This document shows positions 1 to 8,640 of a DNA stretch of 64,000 nt, piece by piece. The notes beneath the pieces were generated by a model, which had not been told where the DNA came from, ran no database searches, and saw only the letters and a list, made by a program, of their open reading frames with translations. Position numbers and translations under genes: made by a program. Origin of the DNA: Streptomyces sp. ISL-94 (GTDB lineage Bacteria > Actinomycetota > Actinomycetes > Streptomycetales > Streptomycetaceae); contig NZ_JAGGOZ010000016.1 in the NCBI RefSeq assembly GCF_018614075.1, forward strand, positions 62,001-126,000, read 5' to 3'. Position 1 is the stretch's first letter. The number at the start of each line of letters is the position of its first letter.

Positions 1-2
1 CG

Positions 3-224
3 GTCCTCGCGACCTACTCCATGCGGATGGCGGCCGTCTTCGTCTTCTCGACCTCGACGATCGGGCGGCGGCTCGGGGTCTTCCCGCGGCCGCTGGCCCT
101 GCTGGGGGCCGTCGTCGCCCTGGTGCTGATCGTGGTGGGGTCCGGTGTGCCCTGGTCCGAGCTGGTGTTCCCGGCCTGGGCCCTCGTCGTCAGCGTCCAC
201 ATCCTGCGCACCCGGCTGCGCTAG
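3..224 (+). CDS. C-terminal end of a membrane protein (5' end outside window)
   Basis: The frame is open from the left edge of the window and stops at a TAG at 222-224, so this is the last 73 or so codons of a longer gene. The visible part has two hydrophobic stretches separated by a GVPW turn and ends in a short basic tail (RTRLR), the usual look of an integral membrane protein with a cytoplasmic C-terminus. Family and function cannot be told from this fragment. A start codon at 21 is possible but is not supported by a good ribosome binding site. The gene is followed by 168 bases without a gene and then the ferredoxin operon. Confidence 0.55.
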   Translation, partial: VLATYSMRMAAVFVFSTSTIGRRLGVFPRPLALLGAVVALVLIVVGSGVPWSELVFPAWALVVSVHILRTRLR

Positions 225-339
225 CCGGCGCCCGGACCCCCTACACCCACCATGACCTGCGGGTTCACCTCCTGGGAGGCTGCACCCGGCTCCCGCGCGC
301 ATGCTGGATGAGGAAGGGCGAAGAGGGGGACCGGGGACT

Positions 340-367
340 CGGGAATGACGGGGATGACGGGGATGAT
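340..367 (+). repeat. Short tandem repeat, three copies of a 9-10 bp unit
   Basis: The unit is roughly CGGGGATGA, repeated head to tail just upstream of the ferredoxin gene (start 393), with the first copy reading CGGGAATGA. It lies 25-50 bases before the start codon and so may be in the leader or promoter of the ferredoxin-reductase-P450 operon. No function is evident. Confidence 0.5.
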
Positions 368-392
368 CGGGCCACGGAAGGGCTGATCTTGC

Positions 393-629
393 ATGAGGCT
401 TGTCGTCGACCTCAATCGCTGCCAGGGATACGCGCAGTGCGCGTTCCTCGCTCCGGATGTGTTCGCCATGCACGGAGACGAGTCACTGCTCTACAACCCG
501 CAGGCCGACGAGGAGCAGCGGGAGGACATCGCGCGCGCCGTCGCCGCCTGCCCGGTCGGGGCGATCCTCGTCGAATACGACGCGCCGGACGCGCCCGTAC
601 TCACCCCGGAGGTGCCCGGTGAGCGGTGA
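393..629 (+). CDS. Ferredoxin, probable [3Fe-4S] type, partner of the adjacent P450
   Basis: This 78-residue acidic protein carries the small electron-transfer cluster that passes electrons from a reductase to a cytochrome P450. Cysteines sit at residues 10, 16 and 53 in the pattern C-x5-C ... C-P, the spacing of actinobacterial single-cluster ferredoxins in which the fourth ligand is missing, so a [3Fe-4S] cluster is expected. The ATG at 393 follows a GGAAGGG ribosome binding site. The stop codon overlaps the GTG start of the FAD-dependent reductase by 11 bases, and the P450 follows, so the three genes form one operon and one electron-transfer chain. The physiological substrate is unknown. 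Confidence 0.9.
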   Translation: MRLVVDLNRCQGYAQCAFLAPDVFAMHGDESLLYNPQADEEQREDIARAVAACPVGAILVEYDAPDAPVLTPEVPGER

Positions 630-2013
630 CGGAAGCCTGGAGCACCTCAAGCGCGAGGGCCGCATCGTCGTCGTCGGCGCTTCCCTGGCCGGCTTGCGCG
701 CGGCCGAGACCATGCGGGAGAAGGGCTTCGCCGGGTCTCTGACGATGATCGGCGACGAGCCGTACGAGCCGTACGACCGGCCCCCGCTGTCCAAGCAGGT
801 CCTGCTGGGAAAGGCCACCGCGGACCGTACCGCGCTCCCCCGCCGCCGGGACATCGACGCGAGGTGGCGCCTCGGCGTCCCCGCCTCCGGCCTGGACATG
901 GCGGCCCGGCGCGTGCGCCTCGCCGACGGCGACGAGGTGGAGTACGACCGGCTGCTGATCGCCACCGGCGTACGGGCCCGGCCCTGGCCGAACGAGGACG
1001 AGGGCGCCCTCGACGGCGTGTTCGTCCTGCGCACCCGTGACGACGGCGCCGCGCTGGAGCGCAGCCTCGCGGCCGGTCCGCGCCGGGTGCTGGTCATCGG
1101 AGCCGGCTTCACCGGGTCCGAGATCGCCTCCGCCTGCCGGGAGCGCGGTCTTCCCGTCACCGTCGCCGAGCGGGGCGCCGCACCCCTGGTCGGCGCGCTC
1201 GGCGGGGTCATCGGCGAGGTAGCGGCCGAGATGCACCGCGAGAACGGGGTGGACCTGCGCACCGGGGTCATGGTCACCGGGCTGGAGGGCGACCCCTCGG
1301 AGCGCGTCCGCGCCGCCCACCTCTCCGACGGCGCCACCGTCGAGGCCGACGTGGTGGTCGTCTCGCTCGGCGCGCAGCGCAACACCGAATGGCTCGCCGG
1401 GTCCGGACTGGGTGCGGGTCCCCGGGGCATCGCCTGTGACGCGGGCTGCCGGGCCTTCGACATCTGGGGCATCGTCACCGACGACATCTATGTGGCGGGT
1501 GACGTGGCCCGTTCCCCGCACGCGCTCTTCGGGTACCAGTTCCTGTCCCTGGAGCACTGGGGCAACGCCGTCGCCCAGGCCGAGACGGCGGCGCACAACA
1601 TGCTCAGCGAAGGCATGGACCGCCGCCCCCACGTGTGGGTCCCTGCCTTCTGGTCCTCCCAGTTCGGCGTGAACATCAAGTCCGTCGGCGTGCCCCCGAT
1701 GGGGACGGAGATCCTCATCGCGCAGGGCTCGCGCGACGAGCGCCGGTTCAGTGCCGTGTACGGGTACCAGGGGCGGGTCATCGCCGCCGTCACCTTCGAC
1801 CAGTCGCGGTGGCTGCCGTTCTACCAGCACCTGATCGAGACGACCGCGCCGTTCCCGCCGGAGTTCACCACCGTGGACCGCAGGCCGGAGGGCCACAAGC
1901 CGATGCCGGCGGACTTCCCGGACCCGTCGGTGCCCACGCACGGACCGACCATCACGCTGAGCGGGTACTCGCCGGCGGACCGGAAGATGACCTTCACCCC
2001 CGCGCACCACTGA
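619..2013 (+). CDS. FAD/NAD(P)H-dependent ferredoxin reductase
   Basis: About 464 residues. A Rossmann FAD-binding motif (VVVGASLAG) lies near residues 17-25, a second glycine-rich motif (VIGAGFTGSE) for NAD(P)H in the middle, and the conserved YVAGDVA motif closes the FAD site further on. This is the layout of the rhodocoxin/putidaredoxin reductase family, which takes electrons from NAD(P)H and hands them to a ferredoxin. The open frame extends further upstream, but the GTG at 619 overlaps the ferredoxin stop, gives a protein of normal length and is the sensible start. The C-terminal dimerisation domain is complete. Position between ferredoxin and P450 strongly suggests it serves that P450. 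Confidence 0.9.
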   Translation: MSGDGSLEHLKREGRIVVVGASLAGLRAAETMREKGFAGSLTMIGDEPYEPYDRPPLSKQVLLGKATADRTALPRRRDIDARWRLGVPASGLDMAARRVRLADGDEVEYDRLLIATGVRARPWPNEDEGALDGVFVLRTRDDGAALERSLAAGPRRVLVIGAGFTGSEIASACRERGLPVTVAERGAAPLVGALGGVIGEVAAEMHRENGVDLRTGVMVTGLEGDPSERVRAAHLSDGATVEADVVVVSLGAQRNTEWLAGSGLGAGPRGIACDAGCRAFDIWGIVTDDIYVAGDVARSPHALFGYQFLSLEHWGNAVAQAETAAHNMLSEGMDRRPHVWVPAFWSSQFGVNIKSVGVPPMGTEILIAQGSRDERRFSAVYGYQGRVIAAVTFDQSRWLPFYQHLIETTAPFPPEFTTVDRRPEGHKPMPADFPDPSVPTHGPTITLSGYSPADRKMTFTPAHH

Positions 2014-2050
2014 CCCCGGAGCGCCGTCCCCCGAGGACACGAGGACTGTC

Positions 2051-3298
2051 ATGACACGAGCCATCCTGCGGGAGATCATCGACTACGCGAACCGCGCGAA
2101 TCCGTATCCGCTCTACGAGGAGCTCCGCAAGACGCCGGTGGCCCACGACGGGGACGGGCCATACGTCATCAGCACCTACTACGAGATCCAGAGCCTCCTC
2201 CACGACCCCCGGATCAGCTCCGACCGCCGCAACCTGACGCCGGCGGCCGCTGATCCGCTGGCCCAGCCCGAGGAGCAGGAGACGACCCTGCCGCCGGCCT
2301 TCCTGAACCTGGACCCGCCGCAGCACGACCGGCTGCGCCGGATGACGAACCGGCCGTTCGGGCCGCCGCACTCGCCGCGCCGGGTCCACGACATGCGCGG
2401 CGAGCTCGGGGGCATCGTCTCCGGGCTGATCGACGGCATCGTCGCCGCGGACGGGCTGGACCGGATCGACCTGGTCGACCAGTTCTCCTACCCCTTCCCG
2501 GTCTCGGTCATCTGCCGGCTGCTGGGTGTGCCACCCGCCGACGAGCCGCGTTTCCACGTCTGGGCGGACGCCCTCGCCGCCGGCTTGGACCCCGACCCGG
2601 ACGCCGATCCCTCCCAGCGCCACAAGGGCTCCCAGGACACGCGGATGGAGCTCGGCATGTATCTGGCCGGGCTGGCCGAGGAGCGGCGCAAGAGCCCGGG
2701 CGACGACATGCTGTCCCACCTGGCGACCGCGGACGGGCCGGACGGCTCGATGACCACGATGGAGGTGCTCAGCACCGCGGCGCTGCTGCTGATCGCGGGC
2801 CACGAGACGACGGTCAACCTGATCACCAACGGCATGCTGACCCTGCTGCGCCACCCGGACGTCCTCCAGCGGCTGCGCGAGGACCCGGGCCTGGCGGTGC
2901 CGATCGTCGAGGAACTCCTGCGGTACGAGCCGCCCGTGCAGCTGCTGCCCCAGCGCAGCACGCTCGCCGACATCGACATCGCCGGGGTCACCATTCCCAA
3001 GGGCTCGTCCCTCTGGCTGATCCTGGCGTCCGGGAACCGCGACCCCGAGCGCTTCGACCACGCCGACCGCTTCGACCCTGACCGCGGGGACATCCAGCAC
3101 CTCGGCCTCGGCAGCGGGATCCACAGCTGCTTCGGGGCTCCGCTGGCCCGGCTGGAGGGCCAGCTGGCACTGAGCGAGCTCGCCCGCCGGCTGGAGAACC
3201 CCCGGCTGCTGGAGGATCCGCCCCCATACCGGCAGAACGCGGTCCTGCGCGGCCCGCGCCACCTCCCGATCGCCTGCGACGGCATCCTGCCCGCCTAG
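2051..3298 (+). CDS. Cytochrome P450
   Basis: A 415-residue bacterial class I P450. The oxygen-activating I-helix motif AGHETT is at residues 249-254, the K-helix ExxR pair is E288/R291, and the haem-ligand cysteine is C360 within LGSGIHSCFG. The usual phenylalanine seven residues before the cysteine is replaced by leucine, a known but minority variant. The ATG at 2051 follows a GAGGACT ribosome binding site, 37 bases after the reductase stop. Ferredoxin and ferredoxin reductase sit directly upstream, giving a complete hydroxylation system in one operon. The substrate cannot be predicted. The CYP family was not assigned. Confidence 0.93.
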   Translation: MTRAILREIIDYANRANPYPLYEELRKTPVAHDGDGPYVISTYYEIQSLLHDPRISSDRRNLTPAAADPLAQPEEQETTLPPAFLNLDPPQHDRLRRMTNRPFGPPHSPRRVHDMRGELGGIVSGLIDGIVAADGLDRIDLVDQFSYPFPVSVICRLLGVPPADEPRFHVWADALAAGLDPDPDADPSQRHKGSQDTRMELGMYLAGLAEERRKSPGDDMLSHLATADGPDGSMTTMEVLSTAALLLIAGHETTVNLITNGMLTLLRHPDVLQRLREDPGLAVPIVEELLRYEPPVQLLPQRSTLADIDIAGVTIPKGSSLWLILASGNRDPERFDHADRFDPDRGDIQHLGLGSGIHSCFGAPLARLEGQLALSELARRLENPRLLEDPPPYRQNAVLRGPRHLPIACDGILPA

Positions 3299-3316
3299 TC
3301 CAGGCGTAGTCCAGGC

Positions 3317-4342
3317 CTAGTCCGCCGGCAGGACGACGACCTCGGCCGGGCTGAAGGCGACCGCGACCCGGGCGCCCACGGCCGGTGCCCCGGCCAGCTC
3401 GCACTCCGCCTCCAGGACCGGGCCCGCCTCCGGCCGCAGCAGCAGCGCGACGTGCGTGCCCCGGAAGGTACGGGAGATCACCTCGCACCCCAGGCCGGTC
3501 TGGCAGAGCACGACCCCTGCCGGGCGGATCAGCAGCCGGTGCTCCCCGTCCGGGGAGCCCGCCGGTACCGGGACCTTGCCCCAGGCGGTCGCGGCGGCGC
3601 CGCCCGAGACCGTGGCCGGGACCACGTTCTCGAAGCCCAGGAACCGCGCCACGAACTCCGACCCGGGCCGCTGCCAGACCTCCAGCGGGGTCCCGGCCTG
3701 CGCGATCCGCCCGTCCCGCATCACCACCACCCGGTCGGCCAGCGCGAAGGCCTCCCCCTGGTCGTGCGTGACGGCGAGCACCGTGGTCCCCAGCCGGGCG
3801 AACAGCCCCTGGAGCTCGACCACCAGCCGCTCCCGCAGCCCCCGGTCCAGCTGCCCGAGCGGTTCGTCCAGCATCAGCAGCCGTGGCGACGGCGCCAGCG
3901 CCCGGGCCAGCGCCACCCGCTGCTGTTCACCGCCCGACAGGGAGGCCACCGCCCGGCCCTGGGCCCCGGGGAGCCCGACCAGCTCCAGCAGCTCCGCGAC
4001 CCGGGCCTCGTACGACGACCCGCGCGAAGAGCCCCGCACCCGCAGGCCGAAGGCGACGTTCCCGCCGACGTCCCGGTGCGGGAAGAGCTGGTGGTCCTGG
4101 AACATCAGGCCCACGCCCCGCCGGTGCACGGGCACGCCCGCCTGGTCGGCGCGCCCGAGCAGCACCCGCCCGCCGGACACCGGCTGGAGCCCGGCGACGA
4201 CCCGCAGCAGGGTGGACTTGCCGCTCCCGCTCGGCCCCAGCACGCACACGATCTCGTGCTCGGCGACCGCGAGGTCCACGGAGTCCACGACCGCACGCTC
4301 ACCGAAGCGGACCGACACCCCTTCCAGCTGAAGCAGGGTCAT
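3317..4342 (-). CDS. thiQ: ABC transporter ATP-binding protein, probable thiamine uptake
   Basis: A 341-residue ATPase that powers the transporter made by the two genes upstream. Walker A (GPSGSGKST) is at residues 36-44, followed by the Q-loop, the signature LSGGEQQR, Walker B (LLMLDEP) and the switch histidine (AVTHDQ). The last 90 or so residues form a TOBE-like regulatory domain, which makes this protein longer than enterobacterial ThiQ and more like spermidine/iron-type ATPases. The ATG overlaps the permease stop codon (ATGA), so translation is coupled. Assignment to thiamine rests on the ThiB-like binding protein and the TPP riboswitch at the head of the operon. Confidence 0.85.
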   Translation of the reverse strand: MTLLQLEGVSVRFGERAVVDSVDLAVAEHEIVCVLGPSGSGKSTLLRVVAGLQPVSGGRVLLGRADQAGVPVHRRGVGLMFQDHQLFPHRDVGGNVAFGLRVRGSSRGSSYEARVAELLELVGLPGAQGRAVASLSGGEQQRVALARALAPSPRLLMLDEPLGQLDRGLRERLVVELQGLFARLGTTVLAVTHDQGEAFALADRVVVMRDGRIAQAGTPLEVWQRPGSEFVARFLGFENVVPATVSGGAAATAWGKVPVPAGSPDGEHRLLIRPAGVVLCQTGLGCEVISRTFRGTHVALLLRPEAGPVLEAECELAGAPAVGARVAVAFSPAEVVVLPAD

Positions 4343-6135
4343 CAGAACTCTCCGGAGGTCTTGTCGGGGCGCAGTCGCTCCAGCACCAGCAGGGACACCG
4401 CGCACACCAGCATCAGGATCGTGCTCAGGGCCATCGCCTGCCCGTAGTTCAGCTCTCCGGCCCGCCCCAGCAGCCGCGCCACGGCCACCGGCAGCGTCGG
4501 CTGGTCCGGCCGCGCGATGAAGACGGTGGCGCCGAACTCCCCCAGCGAGACCGCGAAGGCGAATCCGGCCGCGATCAGCAGCGCCCGCCGCACCAGCGGC
4601 AGGTCCACCTCCCGCCAGACCCGCAGCGGGGACGCACCGAGCACGGCGGCGGCCTCCCGCAGCCGCCCGTCCACGGCGCGCAGCACCGGCAGCATGGTCC
4701 GTACGACGAACGGCACGCCCACCAGCGCCTGCGCGAGCGGCACCAGGATCCACGAGGTCCGCAGGTCGAGCGGCGGCTGGTCCAGGGTGATCAGGAAGCC
4801 GAAGCCCACCGTCACGGCGGAGACGCCGAGCGGGAGCATCAGCAGCGCGTCGAAGCCCCGTACGAAGCGGCCCCCGCTGGGGGTACCCCCGGACGAAGTC
4901 TGGGGGAGGGTCAGCGCCGCCGCCGCGAGCCCGCCGACGACCAGGGCGATCGCGGTGGCGGCGAGCGCGTACCTCAGGGAGTTCCAGATCGCCTCCAGCG
5001 GCGGCACCAGGAAGGTCCCGCCGCCCGCGGCCGCGTCCTGCAGGGCCCGGTAGAAGCCGAGGCCGTACCCGCCCGGGGCGTCGAAGGACCGCTCCACCAG
5101 CACACCGAGCGGCAGTACGATGAGGAGCGCCACCGTCAGGAGCACGGCGGCGAGCAGCAGCCGCTGCCCGGGGCCGCGCGGCCGGTGCGTGGTGCGCCCC
5201 GGATCCACCAGCCGCAGCGCGGTCTCCCGCTTGCGCACGGTCCAGGCGTGCACGCCGAGGACCAGGCCGATCGCCACGAACTGCACCATCGTCAGGACGG
5301 CGGCCGTCGGCAGGTCCAGGAGCTGCGCGGTCTGCCGGTAGACCTCCACCTCCAGGGTGGCGTACGAGGGGCCGCCCAGGATCACCACGACGCCGAAGGA
5401 ACTGAAGGTGAAGAGGAAGACCATCAGCGAGGCGGCGGCCACCGCCGGGGCCAGCGCGGGCAGCGTCACGCGCCGCCAGGCGGCGAACCGGCCGGCGCCC
5501 AGCACCCGGGCGGCCTCCTCCTGGCGGGGGTCCAGCTGCGCCCAGAGCCCGCCCACCGTGCGTACGACGACGGCGTAGTTGAAGAAGACGTGCGCGAGCA
5601 GGATCGCCCACACGGTGGTGTCGAGCCGGACGCCCCACATCTCGTCCAGCAGCCCTCCCCGGCCGACGAGCGCGAGGAAGGCGGTGCCGACCACCACGGT
5701 CGGCAGCACGAAGGGCACGGTCACCACGGCCCGCAGCAGCTGCTTGCCGGGGAACTCGAAGCGCGCGAACACGTACGCGCCGGGGAGCGCGATCAGCAGC
5801 GTGAGCAGGGTGGAGGCGAGCGCCTGCCAGGTGGTGAACCACAGCACGCCGGCGATGTCGGGACGGGCGACCACCTCGCCGATCCGGCCGAACTGCCAGC
5901 CGGCGCCGGTCTTGAGGCCGCGCCCGACGATCGCGGCGACGGGGTAGGCGAAGAACAGCCCGAAGAAGGCCAGCGGCACGGCCATCAGCGCCAGCCGCAC
6001 GGCCGTCGCCCGGCCCCCCTCACGGCGGCCGGGACGCGGGTCCCGGCCGGGGCCCGGCGCGGCGCCCGCCGGCGCCGCGCCCGACTCCTTGGCACCGCTT
6101 ACTTCACGACGAGCGAGGTCCATGCCTTGACCCAC
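4342..6135 (-). CDS. thiP: ABC transporter permease, fused two-domain, probable thiamine uptake
   Basis: About 597 residues with roughly twelve membrane helices in two homologous halves, each with an EAA-type loop (EAARVLGA in the first half, EAAAVLGA in the second), which contacts the ATPase. This is the architecture of ThiP/FbpB permeases. The proposed start at 6135 lies inside the end of thiB (37-base overlap) and has only a weak ribosome binding site; an in-frame ATG at 6123 is equally possible. Codons of about residues 410-421 (PQTSSGGTPSGG) come from a GC-rich palindromic element inserted between the two halves. Stop overlaps the ATPase start. Confidence 0.85.
   Translation of the reverse strand: MGQGMDLARREVSGAKESGAAPAGAAPGPGRDPRPGRREGGRATAVRLALMAVPLAFFGLFFAYPVAAIVGRGLKTGAGWQFGRIGEVVARPDIAGVLWFTTWQALASTLLTLLIALPGAYVFARFEFPGKQLLRAVVTVPFVLPTVVVGTAFLALVGRGGLLDEMWGVRLDTTVWAILLAHVFFNYAVVVRTVGGLWAQLDPRQEEAARVLGAGRFAAWRRVTLPALAPAVAAASLMVFLFTFSSFGVVVILGGPSYATLEVEVYRQTAQLLDLPTAAVLTMVQFVAIGLVLGVHAWTVRKRETALRLVDPGRTTHRPRGPGQRLLLAAVLLTVALLIVLPLGVLVERSFDAPGGYGLGFYRALQDAAAGGGTFLVPPLEAIWNSLRYALAATAIALVVGGLAAAALTLPQTSSGGTPSGGRFVRGFDALLMLPLGVSAVTVGFGFLITLDQPPLDLRTSWILVPLAQALVGVPFVVRTMLPVLRAVDGRLREAAAVLGASPLRVWREVDLPLVRRALLIAAGFAFAVSLGEFGATVFIARPDQPTLPVAVARLLGRAGELNYGQAMALSTILMLVCAVSLLVLERLRPDKTSGEF
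4871..4906. repeat. GC-rich palindromic element inside thiP
   Basis: The core is the perfect palindrome GGGGGTACCCCC at 4879-4890. It is flanked by a CCCCC tract on the left and a GGGGG tract on the right, so two alternative hairpins can form. The sequence resembles short palindromic repeats I recall from Streptomyces intergenic regions, but here it is translated as a Ser/Gly/Pro-rich linker between the two halves of the permease. Confidence 0.55.
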
Positions 6136-7199
6136 TGCTCACGGTTCTTGGCGATGGTCTGCGGTGCGACGTTCTCCGGCTTCTCGACCACCACACCGTG
6201 CTTCGTGAACAGCTCCGGCAGGGCAGCGTCCTTCGTCACGGGGTTCACGAACATCTGGAGCGGCATGTCCTCCTGGAACTTCTTGCTGATCAGGAAGTCC
6301 ACGAGGGCCTTGCCGCCCTCCTCGTTCTTCGCTCCCTTGAGCAGACCGGCGAATTCGATCTGGCGGAAGCAGGTGCCGGTGGCGACGCCCGTCGGGGCCT
6401 CGGCCGGCTGCGGGTCGGCGTAGAGCACCTCGACCGGCGGGCTGGAGGCGTAGGAGACGACCAGCGGGCGGTCGCCCTTGGCCTTCTTGCCGCCCGCGGA
6501 GCCGGAGAAGCGCTCGTTGTAGGCCTGCTCCCAACCGTCGACGACCTCGACGCCGTTGGCCTTGAGCTTGCTCCAGTAGTCCTTCCAGCCCTCCTCGCCG
6601 TACTTGCCGACGGAGGCGAGCAGGAAGCCGAGGCCGGGCGAGGAGGTCGCGGCGTTCTCGGTGACCAGCAGGTTCTTGTACTCCGGCTTGACCAGGTCGT
6701 CCAGCGTCTGCGGCGGGGCGATCTTCTTGTCGGCGAAGTACGCCTTGTCGTAGTTGACACAGATGTCGCCGGAGTCGATCGGGGTGACCCGGTGCTCCTT
6801 GTCGAGCACGTACTCCGGCTTCACGTCGCCCAGGCCCTTGGCCTCGTACGGCGTGAAGATGCCGTTGTCGAGGGCGCGCGAGAGGAGGGTGTTGTCGACG
6901 CCGAAGAAGACGTCGCCGCGCGGGGTGCCCTTGGTGAGGATCTCCTGGTTCAGGGCGGCGCCCGCGTCTCCGGACTTCAGGACCTTGACGGTGTAGCCGC
7001 TCTGCTGCTCGAACTCCTTCAGGACCGCGTCGGTCACGTTGAAGGAGTCGTGGGAGACGAGGGTGACGGTCTTGGACTTCGGGGCGTCGGTCGCGCCCCC
7101 GGACTTGTCCTTCGCGTCGCCGCCGCCACAGGCGGTGAGCGTGGTGACGCCGAGCGCGGCCGCGAGCGCGGCGCCCGCGATCTTCTTGGTGGTGCTCAC
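6099..7199 (-). CDS. thiB: Thiamine-type ABC transporter substrate-binding lipoprotein
   Basis: A 366-residue extracytoplasmic binding protein that captures the vitamin and delivers it to the permease. The N-terminus is a lipoprotein signal peptide: basic start, hydrophobic core and lipobox LTAC with the lipidated cysteine at residue 24, followed by a Gly/Asp/Lys linker. The mature part begins with the VTLVSHDSFNV segment typical of the ThiB family. Start is GTG at 7199, chosen because a strong AGGAGG lies 8-9 bases upstream. It is the first gene of the thiB-thiP-thiQ operon and is preceded by a hairpin and a TPP riboswitch, so thiamine status should control the operon. Confidence 0.88.
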   Translation of the reverse strand: MSTTKKIAGAALAAALGVTTLTACGGGDAKDKSGGATDAPKSKTVTLVSHDSFNVTDAVLKEFEQQSGYTVKVLKSGDAGAALNQEILTKGTPRGDVFFGVDNTLLSRALDNGIFTPYEAKGLGDVKPEYVLDKEHRVTPIDSGDICVNYDKAYFADKKIAPPQTLDDLVKPEYKNLLVTENAATSSPGLGFLLASVGKYGEEGWKDYWSKLKANGVEVVDGWEQAYNERFSGSAGGKKAKGDRPLVVSYASSPPVEVLYADPQPAEAPTGVATGTCFRQIEFAGLLKGAKNEEGGKALVDFLISKKFQEDMPLQMFVNPVTKDAALPELFTKHGVVVEKPENVAPQTIAKNREQWVKAWTSLVVK

Positions 7200-7236
7200 T
7201 GGTGAATTCCTCCTGGGATGTCCAGGAGAAGACGCG

Positions 7237-7277
7237 GCCCTGCCCGGCGCTCTGTGGGAGCGGACGCCGGGCAGGGC
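7237..7277 (-). terminator. Perfect 13-bp hairpin between riboswitch and thiB (candidate expression platform)
   Basis: Arms 7237-7249 and 7265-7277 are exact reverse complements (GCCCTGCCCGGCG / CGCCGGGCAGGGC) around a 15-base loop. It lies about 20 bases downstream of the TPP aptamer and 24 bases upstream of the thiB ribosome binding site. No T-run follows, as is usual for high-GC actinobacterial terminators. It could terminate transcription when TPP is bound. Confidence 0.6.
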
Positions 7278-7295
7278 GCAACAGCTTGAGTGGTG

Positions 7296-7390
7296 ACCGA
7301 ACTTCCTACCCCGAATGACCGGGGCGAGGTTCAGAGGGTCTGCGGATGACGGTTACCGCACTCTCAGCGCTGTGGCGCTCCCCTGTCGGA
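7296..7390 (-). promoter_or_regulatory. TPP (thiamine pyrophosphate) riboswitch, THI element
   Basis: On the minus strand the conserved CTGAGAG (complement of 7361-7367) of the pyrimidine-sensing arm is followed by a GTGCGG...CCGCAGACCCTC stem, then GAACCT and the TACCCC / CCGGTCATTCGGGGTAGGAAG region of the pyrophosphate-sensing arm. The ends CCGAC and GTTCGG pair to close helix P1. All core elements of the THI box are present in the right order and spacing. It precedes thiB and should repress the uptake operon when TPP is plentiful. Confidence 0.92.
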
Positions 7391-7452
7391 ATATGAAATT
7401 GGTTCGGCCACAGGGTACCCCGTGGCCGAATGCGAACGGCCAGAACCGGAAC

Positions 7453-8565
7453 CTACCGCTCCGATGCGGCCAGCTGTCCGCAGGCGCCGTCGATCTCCTG
7501 GCCGCGGGTGTCCCGTACGGTCACGGGCACACCGTGCCGGGCGATGGCCTCGACGAAGGCCTTCTCGTCCTCGGGGCGCGAGGCGGTCCACTTGGAGCCC
7601 GGCGTCGGGTTCAGCGGGATCAGGTTGACGTGGACACGCTTGCCCTTGAGCAGTTTGCCCAGGAGGTCGCCGCGCCAGGCCTGGTCGTTGATGTCGCGGA
7701 TCAGGGCGTACTCGATGGAGATCCGGCGGCCGGACTTCTCCGCGTACTCCCAGGCCGCGTCCAGCACCTCGCGGACGTTCCAGCGGGTGTTCACGGGGAC
7801 CAGGGTGTCGCGCAGCTCGTCATCGGGCGCGTGCAGCGAGACCGCGAGGCGGCACTTGAAGCCCTCGTCGGCGAAGCGCAGCATGGCCGGGACCAGGCCG
7901 ACGGTGGAGACGGTGATGCCGCGCTGCGACAGGCCCAGGCCGTCGGGCTCCGGGTCGGTGAGGCGGCGGATGGCGCCGACCACGCGGTTGTAGTTGGCCA
8001 GCGGCTCGCCCATGCCCATGAAGACGATGTTCGACAGCCGGGCGGGGCCGCCGGGGACCTCGCCGTCGCGCAGGGCGCGCATGCCGTCGACGATCTGGTG
8101 CACGATCTCGGCGGTGGACAGGTTGCGGTCCAGGCCGGCCTGGCCGGTGGCGCAGAACGGACAGTTCATGCCGCAGCCGGCCTGCGAGGAGATGCACATG
8201 GTGACCCGGTCGGGGTAGCGCATCAGCACGGACTCGACGAGCGTGCCGTCGTGCAGCTTCCACAGGGTCTTGCGGGTGGTGTCGTCGTCACACGAGATGT
8301 GCCGGACGACGTTCATCAGATCCGGCAGCAGCTCCTGCTGGAGCTTCTCCCGCGAGCCCGCCGGGATGTCGGTCCACTCGGCCGGGTCGTGCGCGTACCG
8401 CGCGAAGTAGTGCTGCGAGAGCTGCTTGGCCCGGAACGGCTTCTCGCCGATCGCGGCGACCGCCTCGCGGCGCTCGGCCGGGGTCATGTCGGCGAGGTGC
8501 CGGGGCGGCTTCTTGGCCCCGCGAGGGGCGACGAAGGTGAGCTCTCCCGGAACGGGGCGGGCCAT
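7453..8565 (-). CDS. rlmN: Dual-specificity RNA methyltransferase RlmN (23S rRNA A2503-C2 / tRNA A37)
   Basis: A 370-residue radical SAM enzyme that methylates C2 of adenosine 2503 in 23S rRNA. The [4Fe-4S] motif C-x3-C-x2-C is at C131, C135 and C138 (CGMNCPFC). The GMGEPL motif for SAM binding follows, and C362 near the C-terminus matches the mobile catalytic cysteine of the family. Start is ATG with AAGGAG eight bases upstream. A strong hairpin separates it from cdsA, so it is partly uncoupled from the upstream cluster. The gene order cdsA-rlmN is common in actinobacteria. Confidence 0.95.
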   Translation of the reverse strand: MARPVPGELTFVAPRGAKKPPRHLADMTPAERREAVAAIGEKPFRAKQLSQHYFARYAHDPAEWTDIPAGSREKLQQELLPDLMNVVRHISCDDDTTRKTLWKLHDGTLVESVLMRYPDRVTMCISSQAGCGMNCPFCATGQAGLDRNLSTAEIVHQIVDGMRALRDGEVPGGPARLSNIVFMGMGEPLANYNRVVGAIRRLTDPEPDGLGLSQRGITVSTVGLVPAMLRFADEGFKCRLAVSLHAPDDELRDTLVPVNTRWNVREVLDAAWEYAEKSGRRISIEYALIRDINDQAWRGDLLGKLLKGKRVHVNLIPLNPTPGSKWTASRPEDEKAFVEAIARHGVPVTVRDTRGQEIDGACGQLAASER

Positions 8566-8590
8566 GGCAGGTACTCCTTGTAAGACGAAA

Positions 8591-8614
8591 GGCGCGCCGC
8601 AAAAGCAGCGCGCC
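8591..8614 (-). terminator. Terminator-like hairpin between cdsA and rlmN
   Basis: Arms GGCGCGCCGC (8591-8600) and GCAGCGCGCC (8605-8614) pair with a single mismatch around an AAAA loop. On the minus strand the stem is followed by TTTCGTCTT, giving a weak T-tract. It sits just after cdsA and ahead of the rlmN ribosome binding site, so it can end the cdsA transcript or attenuate rlmN. Confidence 0.65.
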
Positions 8615-8640
8615 CTTCAAGAGTAACCGCCCGGACGGTA

